A stretch of DNA of 64,000 bases from Branchiostoma lanceolatum (GCF_035083965.1 NC_089722.1:21879142-21943141); one strand, 5' to 3'. Shown: positions 47,044 to 60,052, counted from the first letter of the stretch. The notes: a model not told the origin generated them from the letters alone. Numbers and translations: made by a program.

Positions 47044-47430
47044 ATGGAAGCCAAAAGGTACACTTCCAGATTCTATACGGACATAAACAACAACGACAGG
47101 GGTGCTAGTGTCACCAAAATAAAAACAGATCTGCAGTGGATGCCACTCGAAGACAGAAGAAAAATGTCCAGACTATGCATGATGTACAAAATGAGTAATA
47201 AACTGATGAACGTATCGGCTACTAAGTATCTCACACCTGCTCATAAAAGAACAAGAAATAGTCATTCCTTCAAGTACCAGAGTTATGAACCTAGGATTGA
47301 TGTGTTCAAATTTCCCCCCTAGAACCATCGTAGAGTTTAATTAGTTGTCACCAAGTAATGAATCATCTTCATCATAGATAACTTTAAACAACGCTTACAG
47401 CTAGATGTGCAAAGGTTAGGTGTACACAAT
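47044..47430 (+). pseudogene. LINE reverse-transcriptase C-terminal relic
   Basis: The frame from 47044 reads LQWMPLEDRRKMSRLCMMYK, then YLTPAHKRTRNSHSFKYQSY and RIDVFKF, the conserved tail of many non-LTR retrotransposon ORF2 proteins. After the C6 run near 47317 the frame shifts and PRTIVEFN follows, then stops. Dead copy. Confidence 0.7.
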
Positions 47431-47449
47431 AGATCTAGCGTCAATACAT

Positions 47450-50400
47450 ACATGTACATGTAGACAGCAGTCAACCCGTACACCATTTTCTATGTACAAA
47501 CTGCTAAAAACAAGAGTCAGTCTCAAACCTCCAGGATATTACTTCTCGTACTGTATTGTAATCCAGACAAATGAGAAATTGTCATATTCCTATCCATGAC
47601 ACGTAACGCCTACGTCTAATTCGATAAAGTATCAGACGGGGGCGCCAACCAGTTTTAATAACGAATGAGTTATAGTATTTCTGTGCGAAATTTCATTATC
47701 ATCGGAAAGAGCGGCAGTGAAGGAACAATGCGTTTCGAAAAGCTTTTACTCCGCTGGAATAAGGCCAACGTTAAGCCATTGTGTGGTGGATATGTTGTTT
47801 GACATACACAATGATAGAATGTAGCAATTTGTTCAATCTCTCTTTTGATTATTATTTACGTATCAAGGATCTTTTTCATATTGCTTGAAGTTGAAGGTCG
47901 TTACGACTGCAAGGGATTACTTACATTAATAACGATCAGTGCCCCAAGTTTTCCAACCAGACGGCTTTAATTAACTCCTTGTCAACAGTTGAGAGATATT
48001 ACAAGACGTATTATTAAGGTTAAATGGAGAGCATACCTGTTGTATGGTTATCATAGAAGCCCATGTTCTGTTGGAAATGTACAGTCAGTCGCTTGTTATC
48101 ACTTCAGGCATGTCGGAATCATCACATAGGCAGTAAGTTTAGGCACCATCCCATAAGCATTTAGTTTAGCATGATGTAACGTTACAAGTTACGGGGTCGA
48201 GAAAGTGATCTCGATGATCACTGTAGAGCAACTCTTCCACTGGCCGCGACAGAGAAGACAGACGACATGTACAGTATCTACGGGTTTATTGTACCAGGGA
48301 AATTCCCCTAGATAAGCTAGCACAATGGACAGTGGAGCACGGCTTTACGTCCTGTCCTGAGCACTGAAACCCTTTCCATCTAGTAGCGTGCATGTCGGTT
48401 GAGCGAAAAGGAAGATCTGTCCGGGTAGTGCTATAACGTTATTGCATATGACCCACTTTCATGCAGTAACTGTCCTTACACGGACTAACATTGCAAGGTC
48501 ACACGGCAGTACGGCTGCCCCGACGTTCTATCACAGGTGACGATAGCTCAGTGTGGGCGGTTTTACCATTTGCACAGTCGTGAGCACACTCTCAGAAACT
48601 CCAAATCTTTGCCACGGGCTTCGGTAAGAGTAATGAGCAATGTGACCCATATACGTCACATTTCGCAACTTTCAAAGTATCATAAAATCCGGCAATGCTG
48701 GGAGCTTTTGTGGTGACCTAAAGAATTTACGACTTGATAGCTTTGATGCAAGAGGAGCAAATACCCATACATAATGCGTGGGACGTATAGAATCTTTTTG
48801 AAGCATACTAATAACATGCATCACTGTCTTCGATTCAATTTTTCGGGCTGTCTATAGGCTACACGCATGGCCTATACATAAGGCGTGCCTCCATACAGAG
48901 GAGAGAAAGTCATCTGTCCCTCAGGAAAGGTTAGAATGGGACGAGAACGAATACCTGGGTGAGGAAAGAGAAGAGGTCAGAAGTGAATGATTCTGTAAAA
49001 GACTGAACAACGAGTACTCCGGAAAAGAGACGTGCTTCGTTTCTTGCCTTTGGCAGAGGCCGGCGACTCAAGGTATGTCGTCAACAATAATAATCGTGTC
49101 AATGTACAATTATGATAATCTGCAGATATGATAGACCAAATAGGAAACCTTGCTTTCCCTAGATGGATTGTGTAACGCTGTAAGCTAGTTTACAGCAGCG
49201 GATGTTTTAAATTTTAGTTTTTATATCGTTTCCATAAACCTAATATTTGTCATCTATTACGTGTTGGTACACAAGTATTACCGTGTGTGTAGTGCGTTAT
49301 ACTATACTGAGCTATATATCGTCACGTTGACTCAGTGACACATACAGTATTGTAGTAAGCCCGCAGCTAGAGTATCAAGGTTTTGTAGTATTTCAGCTGA
49401 CTTGAGCAGTGAAAAAATGTAGAGGAGGATAAATTTTAACTTTTAGAACCGGAGGGAAGGGCTTACAACTAAGAAAAAACAGTTCGGTTGCATTTTGTAA
49501 TGTATACCTTTGGGGTGCAGTTTCAAGAGTCAACAAGGAAACATATAAAGTGTAATGCACTGTTACAATGTTATGGTGGGATCATAGTCGTCTGACAACC
49601 CATAGCCAGAGCTATGATGATCATGCAACCATGGACATGGTTGTCAGACGGAATTATATCGTATCAGATATACAAAATAATGTCGGTTTGAAAACGACTT
49701 TCCCAACTTGAGTGACACCTGCTTAAGTGTACAATGTCATGTACTTATACATGTATGCGTGCGTGTTAGATATGCTGAGTCTGCCCAAAGGGTTCCATTC
49801 ACAGCAGACGTCGGTATGAGTTGAACCTTTCTTGCTCTAGCTTAACATGAAACCGGCTTGAGCAAGACGAACAACAAGGTTCAAAATGATGAATTGCAGA
49901 ATCTGGCGAAGATCCGGAGGGCAAGGGAAAGGTGGAAGGTTTTTGTCTGGGTGGCGAAGAAAGGATTTACACTGTGGCGCCCGGAGAGGATACGATGTCT
50001 AGCGAACTGTATAATGGCGGACGAGTATGGTCCATTCTCTCACCTCTCCTTTACATCATGCTTGTAACGGATGGTGAGACTGTGTGCCAACATCACAAGC
50101 GCACGACCACAAAGTAGCTGGTGTTCAACGGCTTAGTTAAAGCCCAGCCGGCTCAAGGGCATGCTCCCATGGTAGTTTACCGAAAGTTTATAGATACAAG
50201 TTTCTGGAGAATAGGAAAAATAGGTCATGTCCTGAATCTTCATGCGAATCTCAGGTAATTCTACATCATCGATTTTATAGCGTCCTTGTTTTATTAGATG
50301 ATACACCACAAAATGATTCACTCAAACGAGCTAAAGCATCGATTGAATCCGACCACTCTTCATCAATCACGAGATAGGAGTGCAAACTGAGCTATTTTCA

Positions 50401-51900
50401 TTGGAACATTTTGCAGAAGAGATTGCGCCACGTTTTCTTGATAACTATGATAAAAGTATTCATCAATATACTGTATCCAATCCGTTTAAATGCATCGGAA
50501 TGCAAAAATAAACATTGTACGTATTCTCGAAACATTCTCCTGACGTCAAGAGTACACACCTTTCTGACCGGAGTTAGGACATGTCTAATCATTCATGAAT
50601 TCAAGTTAGACTTGTCAAAACGTAGCATATAAGAACTACGAGCGGCTTAAATGGTGTCAACGTTTAAGACTTATTCCACGGCGGAATATATTCCTCAATG
50701 CTGACATATACCAGACATGAATCATATCAAAGTATAATTTCTATTCTTATCACAGCGTCCAATTTCATTCGCGAGAGGCGTTTGGTCGATGCTCAACAGT
50801 TGACATGCTTCAGCTTCGGGGGAATCTGCTTGAAACATCTTTTTATCAACGGGTCCTGCCCTCAAAATATCTTGCAGCTATAACTTAAGCTTCCTTTCAT
50901 CCATCTATGTCTTTTTCGCGCAGTCAATGCAATAAAGCACATGGATTGACGCATCTTTTAACGCAAGTAAATTCGCATGAGGCCCTCTGGGTATCGAATT
51001 TTCTTGTCACGCATAAAGAAAGTAATGAGGATAGATCACAGATGGTTGGCGTGCCTTTCTTCACTCCCCGTGATTCATTTTTCTTGACAAAGATCACGAG
51101 AGGTGGAGTATACATCAGGGTTATTAGGAATTGTATTAGTCAATGATCGATATTGATGATGGGAAAGTTTGTTGTCTATCTTACTCCATTAAATATGAAT
51201 TTGAGTTTCATGGAAGTCTAAACAGAATTTCTGTATAGGTATAATAAATTCTTGCGTTTGCAGTGCCCACGAAATATAGGTGTAAAAAAGTGGCAGAATA
51301 ATTGGCCCCAGGTGGATTCGTGCACTTGACAACTGAAATCCGGTAAACTGTGGGATAAAATCAATCTTTTGCTATACTGCAGGGTACGACACAAAAAGGA
51401 TACCAATTATGTTTTTAGGACAAGGATGTTTCAGCGTTTGGAGCTGGCGATGTTTTTCTTGCCTTGTACCTCATGGCTTTGACTTATCCGTTGGAAGGAA
51501 GTATCAGTTTGTCACATCATAGTTTGACTGAAAAGAATGCATTTTCAATGCAATCACCATAACGTAGTGTTGTGTTGTGTTGTGGACAGCCACTCCGTGG
51601 AGTAGGGTGAGTCTACCGGTGCATATTCAAGTGTTGTCTATGTTAAGTTTATACATGTACTGCCATGTGACACGTGTGACAAAATTGTAAGACGTTATTT
51701 GTAAGCACTTGGATACTCTAGAATGTAAGACGTTTTATTCTGTAATGCCTAGAATATCTAATTCGTGTATATAATGCATAATCCATTGTAAATATGAATG
51801 TTAACTTCTTAATCTAGTATCTTACCGATTGTATGTTTAATGCAATGATCATGTTTTCCCGAGGGTTAGCCCTTAGAAATAGCTTTCGCTAGTTGGGCCA
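47450..51900. other. Intergenic, mostly unassigned
   Basis: A short hairpin at about 49588-49650 (CGTCTGACAACC with GGTTGTCAGACG) is visible. Around 51850-51950 a tail with GTTGGGCCACCCTGGCATGT and AATAAATAAA looks like a retroelement 3' end. No gene is supportable. Confidence 0.4.
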
Positions 51901-53398
51901 CCCTGGCATGTAAATACAATGTACATGCTGAGCCAAATAAATAAAATATTCAAGTGTTGTCAGTAACTGTCAGTTCGTGAGTGCCGCAATGCGCTGCTAT
52001 CACAGATCATCACAGACACAGTAGTCGGTCATGATTGATACGCTAAGAGTAACCGGGTACATGAATATTAATCTTTAAGTTTATTCATCAGTGCCATAAA
52101 ACTGACACACTACGAAAAGGCATATTGTCAACTGTGTTGATGAACATAAGCGTCACGGAGAAATGACGGGTTTTCCTCATCGAACACAAGAGCATACCCT
52201 TTCTCTTCTCGGAAGTGTATTGGATTTTGTGACAGGCTTTACATGTGGCACTCTTTAAACTTGGGCCGACGTCAGATTATAACTGCTTTTCTCATTGGTT
52301 TCTTCCTTTAACACGTGTGAGTTACCCATAGACCTTCGAATTTAAAACCGACATTGTTAACTATGAAAACTTCCGTGCAATTCTGTCCACATCCAAGGAG
52401 GCTGTATGGGTCAGAAAATCTACTACGTGACGTGGGGGGATACAAACTTAGTCACTTTTGGGACCGCATCCTTCCCATCGCAGCGCCACCTACCAGAACT
52501 GGTCAGTATTGCATTGAGGAAGGTAGCAGGCTATTAAAACATTGGCCTGTATATATCTCATGACTGTGTGTTAATAACTTTGTTAATCACTGCTGGTACA
52601 TTTTGTATGTGTGCTAAAGAGATTGACAAAACACAGACAGCTTTCATGTCAGTCAGACATTTATCAGTCATATAAATATTCACAATAGTACAGTATACAG
52701 CCACAACAGGCTTAGAAGTAACAAAATTATTTTTGTTATAGTCTTATTACTGTATAATTACTAAGAATCATACTAAGAATGGGAATAAAAAGAACGGTAA
52801 CAAGGACAAATTCTTCCACTTCCAGGATACAATTTGATGAAGAAAGACATGAAGTACCAAAAGGCACTAACGTCATAGTTCATACACCTCTATCTTAAAG
52901 AGTTTCACAAAGGTTAAGATTTACTATTATTACGATTATGTACAAGAACGGAAAAATCGTCTCCAATTCCCAGTTCTCTTTCACTCTATCTTTCATCATC
53001 AATTCTTCATCCTTTATCATAACTCTCAAAAAAGAATTCCATCTGGAGTATTATTTGATTATAAGACGACAAAACTGGCACTAAATTTCAAATGTATTGA
53101 AATAAAAGATAGCACACATGCCCACAAACAAAGTCGTACAGGAAGTTTGAACCATACCACCTTATCTAGTTTATATCACAGGAATTACTGTACCCTGCAT
53201 AGCATATGATAAGCAGGTAGAAATTGTGCAGATAATGTCTTTGCCCTTGAAATACAAGGTGTAAAGAGAGTATGTATGGGGTTCTTGTTATATAGAGTGT
53301 TGTTGCATCCCTGCCTCCTTACATGGTGCAAGTATACAAGATGGCACCATTTTTCTTCACGACTTCCTTCATTCCTAAACCTCTTCCCCTGGGTCGAT

Positions 53399-53527
53399 TT
53401 AGAACAGACTGTATCCGCCTCCCGACCCCCCGGTGAAGAAGTCGGGCTTCTGCTGTGTGGCGACGACCGTGGCGCCCTGTGCTGCCGCTAACTGTGCCTG
53501 GTTCGGCATCACCCCTGGTGGCGGGGG
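53399..53527 (-). CDS. dazap2: dazap2 exon 4
   Basis: Acceptor gttatttccacag. It codes PPPPGVMPNQAQLAAAQ, GATVVATQQKPDFF and TGGSGGGYSLF, then TAA at 53399-53401. Highly similar to the vertebrate C terminus. Confidence 0.94.
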   Translation of the reverse strand, partial: PPPPGVMPNQAQLAAAQGATVVATQQKPDFFTGGSGGGYSLF

Positions 53528-55723
53528 CTGTGGAAATAACACAAAATACATTAGATTAATGGTTTATGCAGTTTTAAATGTTTGTATGTAGCTCTTCCCA
53601 TGCTGCAGCCAAATGCTGAATTGTGTGGGGAAACTTTACATACTACTACTACTATAGGTATGCCAATGAGCCATGAATAAATAAAATATCGTAAGGCCAC
53701 TAAGGTCACTATTAGGGTTAACATCATTTTACTAGCCTGGAGTCTAGCCTTGTTAGCTTTAGTCCAATGCCCAAGCTCCTACTATACAAACAGGTAGATT
53801 GTTGAGTTGTTTACTCTTGTTTGCGGACTGTTTCCTTCTCCCTGCTGCCAAAACCAATACAGATTTGGTGCCATGTGGCCATTCTAGAGGGTCAAATCTT
53901 AACCCAAGAGGCACATCCAATGCTTTGGTCCCATTTCCAATCTGGGGCCCGGCCGGGTAGCTTGTGGGAACGAAAAATATGATATAAAAGACAACAAAAG
54001 ATACAAAACGTAAAAGAATTAACAGTATATTGTGTTTTTTCTTAATATGCATGTTTTATTTTTTCGTTTTTGCAAACAGCCCGACCGGGCCCCGGTTTGG
54101 ATATGGGACCGAAGCATAAACCAACTAGTTAGATTGACACTGTTTCTGATCAGTGGTGGAAACTTACAGGAATATTTGGTGTGGCTCCTGCACTGAATCT
54201 GGCTCCAGAGTCGAAGGCATTCTGCGCGTGAACAGTGCTCCCTGGCGCGTAGTACGGGACCTGCATGGCCACCTGCACCGGCTGCTGGCCGTACTGCTGC
54301 TGCATAGGGGGCGCTCCTCCAAACTGCGTGGGCTGCTGCTGGTAGGTGTAGTAAGGTGGGGGGGCTTGTCCTTGTGCCTGCGGATGCTGGGGGTTAAAAG
54401 TGAAGAGGAAAAGTGACTACTGTAGTCAAGGCTTTGTATGTGTGCATCAAAAAATGAGCCAGCTTTGCTACAGGGTTTGGAATACATGATATCTGTATAG
54501 TTACAAATTATCATTGAGGGAGTCATTTTGATACATGAAACAGTATTTATATATGGCCTCCGTCGGTCAGTATTACTTACAGTGCTAAATCAACATAACA
54601 CAAGACATGTGCAGTTCTAGACATCCAGTCTTTGTATTGTTTGCCACATGCATCATGTGCATCATGTTGAACTAAAGAATTTCTTCAACTGTTAACTGCA
54701 AAAAAACAACTCCTTTTTGCTTTTGACTGCGAATTAAAGTCTACGGAAAAAATTTATGAATCTACAGTAAGTTACACAGAGAAAATGTTACTTACAGCCA
54801 TGTATGGTGGTGGTGCCCCCGGTACCTGTGGGGGTTGTCCAGCCATGGCGGCCTGGTTCTGGGTGGGGTAAGGCTGCTGGGGTGGGTAAGGCGCTGCAAG
54901 AAACAGAAATATGCTACTTAGACCAAAAGCTCTGTTGACACAGGAAATTGTACAGCAATGTTCATACTGAAACACACAAGGCATGTAGTACAGTCTCCTG
55001 ACTCCCAGGGATCGAATCCGGGCCAGCCAATGCACACTGTCCCAACGTACTTACCACTAGGCTAAAAGGTCCGGACCAGTTAGACTCAGGGTCAGTATTA
55101 TGATTAAAGTGGCGCTTGAACCACACTGTTGAAACAATGAAGGCTAAGATACAAAATCTCTAATATCTTGATACAATCTGGTGGGGCTAAACTTAAACTA
55201 TGATGATGACATGGGGGGATCAATGCCATACAAAGTGCTACATGTAGTACATATAGTAGGCAAAAGCAATTATGATGTTGTTGAGTTTATCTTATATTAT
55301 CCCAGCTGTATTATTCTTTATCTGATCGACTAAACTATCAAAAGGTGTTGTCTGTATAATTTAGCAAGAGACTAGTAGGCGCTATTGGCAAACTCTAACC
55401 CCAAAAATTAACATTTCCTTTTATAAACTGACAGGTCATGAATGCACCTTTGAAAACTGCACTGAACATACAAATGTAGTATTACAGGTAAAATGTTCAA
55501 CGATTTGTGCCACCTCATTTGGTGTTTTCAATGTTCATTGAATTAAGATCTTAAGGGTCCAACTGTTGTCTGAAGTAAGGAATCACACCAAGAATGTTAC
55601 ATAACACACCTCCTTGACACAAATAAACATCAGCGTTATACAACAACATCCACTCGGAATATGTGGCCAAAACGCAGTTTAATATCTTAGACAACAGTTG
55701 AAATTCTTACCCTTCTTGGACAT
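53399..55723 (-). CDS. dazap2: DAZ-associated protein 2 (DAZAP2) orthologue, whole gene
   Basis: Four exons, 55711-55723, 54796-54893, 54168-54386 and 53399-53527, join in phase to 152 residues (human DAZAP2 has 168). The protein begins MSKKAPYPPQQPYPTQ and is rich in Pro, Gln and Tyr, with two PPPY motifs (GAPPPYMA and APPPYYTY) of the kind bound by WW domains. The C-terminal half carries YYAPGSTV, AFDSGARFSAGAT, NIPPPPPGVMPNQAQLA, GATVVATQQ and DFFTGGSGGGYSLF, in the same order as vertebrate DAZAP2. The family acts as a small adaptor in signalling and stress granules through proline-motif contacts. No damage is visible. A 3' UTR probably extends towards 52.6 kb, but I see no canonical AATAAA. 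Confidence 0.93.
53927..54110. mobile_element. TIR element with GGGGCCCGGCCGGG ends, copy 2, in dazap2 intron 3
   Basis: Left end GGTCCCATTTCCAATCTGGG and right end CCGGTTTGGATATGGGACC are inverted; the complementarity extends outward through ATGCTTT / GAAGCAT. It ends 58 bp from the exon 3 donor. Confidence 0.78.
54168..54386 (-). CDS. dazap2: dazap2 exon 3
   Basis: 73 codons, phase 0-0, acceptor ttaacccccag, donor ATTCCT|gtaagt. It codes APPPYYTYQQQP, a Gln-rich stretch, VPYYAPGSTV and FDSGARFSAGATPNIP. Confidence 0.93.
54796..54893 (-). CDS. dazap2: dazap2 exon 2
   Basis: Acceptor gtttcttgcag, donor ATGGCT|gtaagt. It codes PYPPQQPYPTQNQ through PGAPPPYMA with the first PPPY motif. Confidence 0.9.
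54990..55075 (-). mobile_element. tRNA-derived SINE fragment in dazap2 intron 1
   Basis: The minus strand has a TAGCCTAGTGGTAAG A box (around 55053-55067) and a GGATTCGATCC B box (around 55008-55019). Acceptor-stem pairing is not convincing, so a functional tRNA gene is unlikely. Confidence 0.6.
55711..55723 (-). CDS. dazap2: dazap2 exon 1 (coding part)
   Basis: ATG TCC AAG AAG G before donor gtaaga: M-S-K-K plus one base. The first codons match the short initial exon expected for MNSKGQYP-type starts. An AAAATGGCG YY1-like site at about 55796 may mark the promoter. Confidence 0.8.
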
Positions 55724-55919
55724 CTTCTCGTGTGGCTTGTTTACGTTCCCCAGTTTTGCAGTTACGATCTGAATAAAAGATACAGGAAAAAAAATCAAAA
55801 TGGCGACTCGTCAGAGGAAACTAGAAGAACGACTGGACTGCTAGCCAAAATGCGCAGCACCGCCTACTTATACAGCATTGGCCTGGGGGAAGGCATTACG
55901 TATGTGTACCAATAAGGAA

Positions 55920-56980
55920 CGGACAAACAGTCTCGTGACCCAGGTGTGACTATTGTAGTTGTGACGCAGGTGAGTCACCAGGATGTGACGTCATTGACAG
56001 GTCAACGACCTCTAGGCTGAATAGAGCTACAAGCAACGAACAATGAACTGAGGAATTTCACAATTTACGAGGCTTCTATCTACAAAAAAATAATATAAAA
56101 TGCAATAGCATGCGTGTATATTCGATATATTGTCTACACTAAAACGCTTTAATTAATGAAAAGATAGCACAGCTGGAAACGGCTCAAATGTAAACAGCTG
56201 TATGTAAATTAACAGATTTCTCTGTGTACGCGCTACATGTAAGCTCTCAGTTCGGTTATTTTTGCACACGAACATGCTATAGTAGTTACTACATTTAGAT
56301 CTATATCTAACCTAACTGAAGCGAAATTTCAGGGTCATAGAAAGCCCTCACATACCTGGAAAATCCTTCTCTTTTGTGGGACTTGGAGCGCAGAAACCTT
56401 GCACCAAGATGGCCTTGCAGAGTACAAAGGTCAACAGGACTATACCACTTTTGCGATTAGGGGAATTGGCAGGGGCTGTGGTAGATAACAATGTAAAGTT
56501 TGACAAACAGTATTCCTGATCAGTGCGTCGCTTGTGGGAACATACACAGAGGAAATAACGACTACTTTAGTACAAGCATGTGCAATTATTGATCTCTATC
56601 TTCCAAGAGAAATTTGTGCTTTGCACAGCATATGAGAGAGGCGCAGTGGATGTTGGAGGAGGTCAGTGCTCCTTGTGGAACCGCCGATTAGCAAGGTGTA
56701 GGCGGACCGTTATGTTTTCAAAGCAGTTTATGAAAATTTCCTGATTTCAAAAAACGTATCGAAATTCACTCATGTCCAGCGTAAGGGAGCTCTGGAGAAA
56801 CGCTAGAAGTTATTCGAAGTTATAGTTAGCTGGTAACTTCGGGCTTTATCGTATTTCCGAAACAAGTCTTAGATTTTGATCAAACCATACTCTGGTAATT
56901 TTGGCCATCTTTTATTAAAACATTCATCACCGTTGGGCGTGGAACAGTAGTTCTAAAGTTACCATTCATAAATCGTCACA
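55920..56980. other. Region upstream of dazap2, no gene seen
   Basis: AT-rich and non-coding by eye. Confidence 0.45.
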
Positions 56981-56989
56981 ATACTTAAG

Positions 56990-57427
56990 ACAACGCTGAA
57001 TTGATGATATCCACGAGGGCATCTCTTTTTGTCCGTTTCCAAAAAGCGCTGTGACCTGAATTGTACAAAGAAGTTGCTAAAAGACTAAATATTTGCTGTA
57101 AGCCCCCCAAAAATATTGGACATACTTAAATGTATGTCTTGGAATACCTTTTGCATCGTAATTCGGTTTTTGCCCATGTGTAGCTCTAGCAGTACTACGA
57201 TGTATTTCGAGCCCCTAGGGAAGTTTTCAAAATCAAAGAAAATATGAAAGAATGAAAAAATAGAATTCATTATTTGGTATACCCTGTTTTGCATTTGTGC
57301 GTTCAGTCATTTGCTCAAACTTCTTGACCAGTGAAATCAACTTTTTTTGCCTAACCTTTTTTCGCACGCTCGCATCAGTTTTGGGTCGTCCGGATGATGT
57401 TATCTATATAATCAAATCAGTATGGCC
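56990..57427. mobile_element. TIR element, GGCCATGTTGATTTGAT family, copy 2 (left end decayed)
   Basis: The right end ATAATCAAATCAGTATGGCC (to 57427) and internal GTCCGTTTCCAAAAA, TTGGTATACCCTG and CGCATCAGTTTTGGG match the copy at 61514-61891 in order. The left terminal repeat is barely recognisable. Confidence 0.6.
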
Positions 57428-57887
57428 TAAAACGTAAAAACATGGCCATGGACTACGACAAATAACATTTAATGTGTGTCTTGGTTGAGGTCCGGTATTA
57501 AAGAATCGCCCAGCTATGACGTTGAAAAGCCTCTGGGTTGAAAAGCGCCATCGTGGCGTTTGGACCCAAACTGCACGGTGTGTACTTTCCTATTACAAAG
57601 ATGGGCATTACTATATCAGTATATGTAGTACTGTTTAAAGGGAAATTTCCTGGTGCCTTGAATTAAAGATAAGCAGTAAATATGATTAACGTCAAAATTT
57701 AGAGGCTTTCTTTTACATTTTATGTGTATATCACAATTTATTTTACATTTTATGTGTATATCACAATTTCCCAAACTTGTCACAGCTGTATGTATCTGTA
57801 TCTGTATCTATATAGCCGGTACAACCGCCATTAGGCGTAACACACCAGCTTCGCAGGCACGCGGCGCGGTAGCAGCTGGTCATATTA

Positions 57888-58114
57888 CACCGAACGGTCT
57901 GTTACACCTAGTCTTTGCATATCTGACTGTAACCGTTCTTTAAAGCTACTTAGCGAAGATGCTCCTACAGTACTTGATGACAACGAGTTCCATTCTACTA
58001 TGGTTCTCGGAAAATACGAATTTTTGAACACACCAATCTTTGGCTGATAACTCCGGTACTTAAAAGCATGACTATTTCTAGTCCTCTTCTGAGCTGGCAT
58101 TAGATACTTAACGG
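57888..58114 (-). pseudogene. LINE reverse-transcriptase C-terminal relic
   Basis: The minus strand reads VKYLMPAQKRTRNSHAFKYR, PKIGVFKNSYFPRTIVEWN, and SSFKERLQSDM before a stop. This is the same LINE-tail family as 47044-47430, better preserved but 5'-truncated. Confidence 0.75.
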
Positions 58115-58536
58115 GGGCCGCCCGAACCTCGCACGCGCCCGAACATCGCACGGGTTTTTTACTGATCTTATTTTGCATAAGAACGCCGTGTTTGTGTCCA
58201 ATGACTATGCTGATAAGGAAGGTAAATAACCCAAGTTCATGCACAAAATTGTCATTTACATTCAAAACATATGTGTACATATTCATTTCTTGTTTTGTCG
58301 AAAAGTAGTATTTTGACAATAATGATGGCAACGCTGAGTAGAGGGTCACTGCGTAGCTAGACGGCCCGGCACCTAAATATACGACCTGTGCCAAGCAGAT
58401 ACATAAGTCACACAGCTATCATACACATGAGAAAAATAATTTCATAAAACACTAAAAATTTGGGTCTTTAAGTGTTTGTTGAGAAGAAAACCGACCAAAG
58501 AAAAACAACGTAAACATTGCTGTCGTCTGACGACGT

Positions 58537-58576
58537 TGTTTTCCCGCCATTTTTTTGGACCGCGATGGTGGCGGGA
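58537..58576. promoter_or_regulatory. Inverted pair of E2F-like sites
   Basis: TTTTCCCGCC at 58539-58548 and GGCGGGA at 58570-58576 face each other within a CpG-containing patch next to an ATGGTGGC motif. This resembles a promoter core, but no adjoining gene could be identified. Confidence 0.25.
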
Positions 58577-58599
58577 CGATTCAACGCACAGCTTTGTTA

Positions 58600-59640
58600 C
58601 GCTCTAACATGTGATTGGTACCGTCTATGAAAAGGAAACTGAATACAGAGATGGCGAAGATGTTTCCCAATAAGTAGACGGAGTATTGTTGATGTAAGCG
58701 GTGTCGTTTTTTCGTAATGATTTCGTAAGTCGGGCCGCATTCAATACGTACGTCGGGCCGCGTAGTAGCCTATTTCCCGTGGGAACATGAGCTGGGATGC
58801 GCTAGATATAGCCCTTCTCACATGACGTTAGAAGTGCACACAGTCAAAATTTTCCGGTCAAAAGAAAGCTAGAATATAGCAGACTTCAAGCCTAATTTAC
58901 ATTTCCCTAACTTCATCACTAACTTCCGAAGAGAGCAAAATTACCAAAGCGTACGAAGTTAGGCACACTATCTGGCGTAGCACTAAATCAGAAGGTACAT
59001 TCGTGAAAATGTCTCACAGCGTCTTCCGCATGTAACGCGGAGCATGAAGGGCCCATGAACAGTATGAATACATTTCTTGTCCAAGTATGGTCTTTAGATG
59101 AATGTGTTCAAAATTCATTCATTAAAACCTGACCACTCTCTGGCAACCAGCAATGGAGCGCCGTGAGTTCCTGCGCGTAAAAAAACGTCCGAATATTGGG
59201 CACCCCCCGTTATCAGTCGGTACGTCCACAAGTTTATTAGTCATTTTGTACATCATGCAAAACTCTTGTTATTTGTATGGATATGAATTCGAATATCGCA
59301 GGTGCTTCGGCAATTTTTAAGAGAGTATTACAAAGGCATTACAGAACACTTTTATTGCTGACCATATTCAGACCAATATCACAATGTCACATGCACAAAC
59401 TTGTCGATGACGACGAATTATCGGCTAGTTTCACAGTTGGAGCGGATCACGTGACGGTTGTGATTTCGCGGCTAATTCAATAAAATTGCGCGTAGTACTT
59501 CCGTTGCAGGTATACTTATTCCAATGTTTATCCATTTAATCCAAATGCAATACAAGGGGCTGTATTTCTGTGGTTCGTGACTGGGCCAAATAACAAGAGC
59601 GCCACCGAGTCGGGCACCGACATTACATGTCTTCTTTGAG
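58600..59640. other. Intergenic, no gene seen
   Basis: Only short chance frames. Confidence 0.45.
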
Positions 59641-59650
59641 CTCTTCAACT

Positions 59651-59886
59651 TAAATTGGCATACTGGTCAGGTTCCGAAGTGCCCCTCCCCCATTAATCGA
59701 CAAAACAAAACAAAACAAAACAAAACAAAACAAAACAAAACAAAACAAAACAAAACAAAACAAAACAAAACAAAACAAAACAAAACAAAACAAAACAAAA
59801 CAACACAAAACAAAGCAAAGCAAAACAAAACAAAACAAAACAAAACAAAACAAAGCAAAGCAAAGCAAAACAAAACAAAACAAAAC
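59651..59886 (-). repeat. (AAAAC)n array attached to a piece of a foldback-element loop
   Basis: About 37 copies of AAAAC (59699-59886, a few AAAGC variants). The flanking 59651-59698 is, in reverse complement, the GGGGGAGGGGCACTTCGGAA segment found in the loop of the foldback element at 60854-61178, next to its own TTTTG run. Confidence 0.9.
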
Positions 59887-59938
59887 TGTAATAAGTAATG
59901 CGTTGGATGGTCAGATGCAACACACACCGTGACACTGG

Positions 59939-59955
59939 CACACACACACACACGT

Positions 59956-60005
<50 letters not shown>

Positions 60006-60052
60006 ACACACATACACACACACACACTGTGACACTGACACACAAACACACT
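59939..60052 (+). repeat. (AC)n microsatellite, interrupted
   Basis: A CA-rich run with TA and GT interruptions. Cys/Val frames on the minus strand here are artefacts. Confidence 0.92.

Noticed and set aside
49858..50117. Frame with IYTVAPGED, at first reminiscent of a Helitron/Pif1-type protein
   Set aside because: The similarity is limited to a few residues, the frames are broken and no helicase motif follows.
54164..54526. 120-codon frame on the minus strand over dazap2 exon 3
   Set aside because: It is out of frame with the DAZAP2 coding sequence, which is supported by homology and splice sites; this one is a shadow.
55000..55070. tRNA gene on the minus strand
   Set aside because: Same reason: internal promoter boxes without a convincing cloverleaf.
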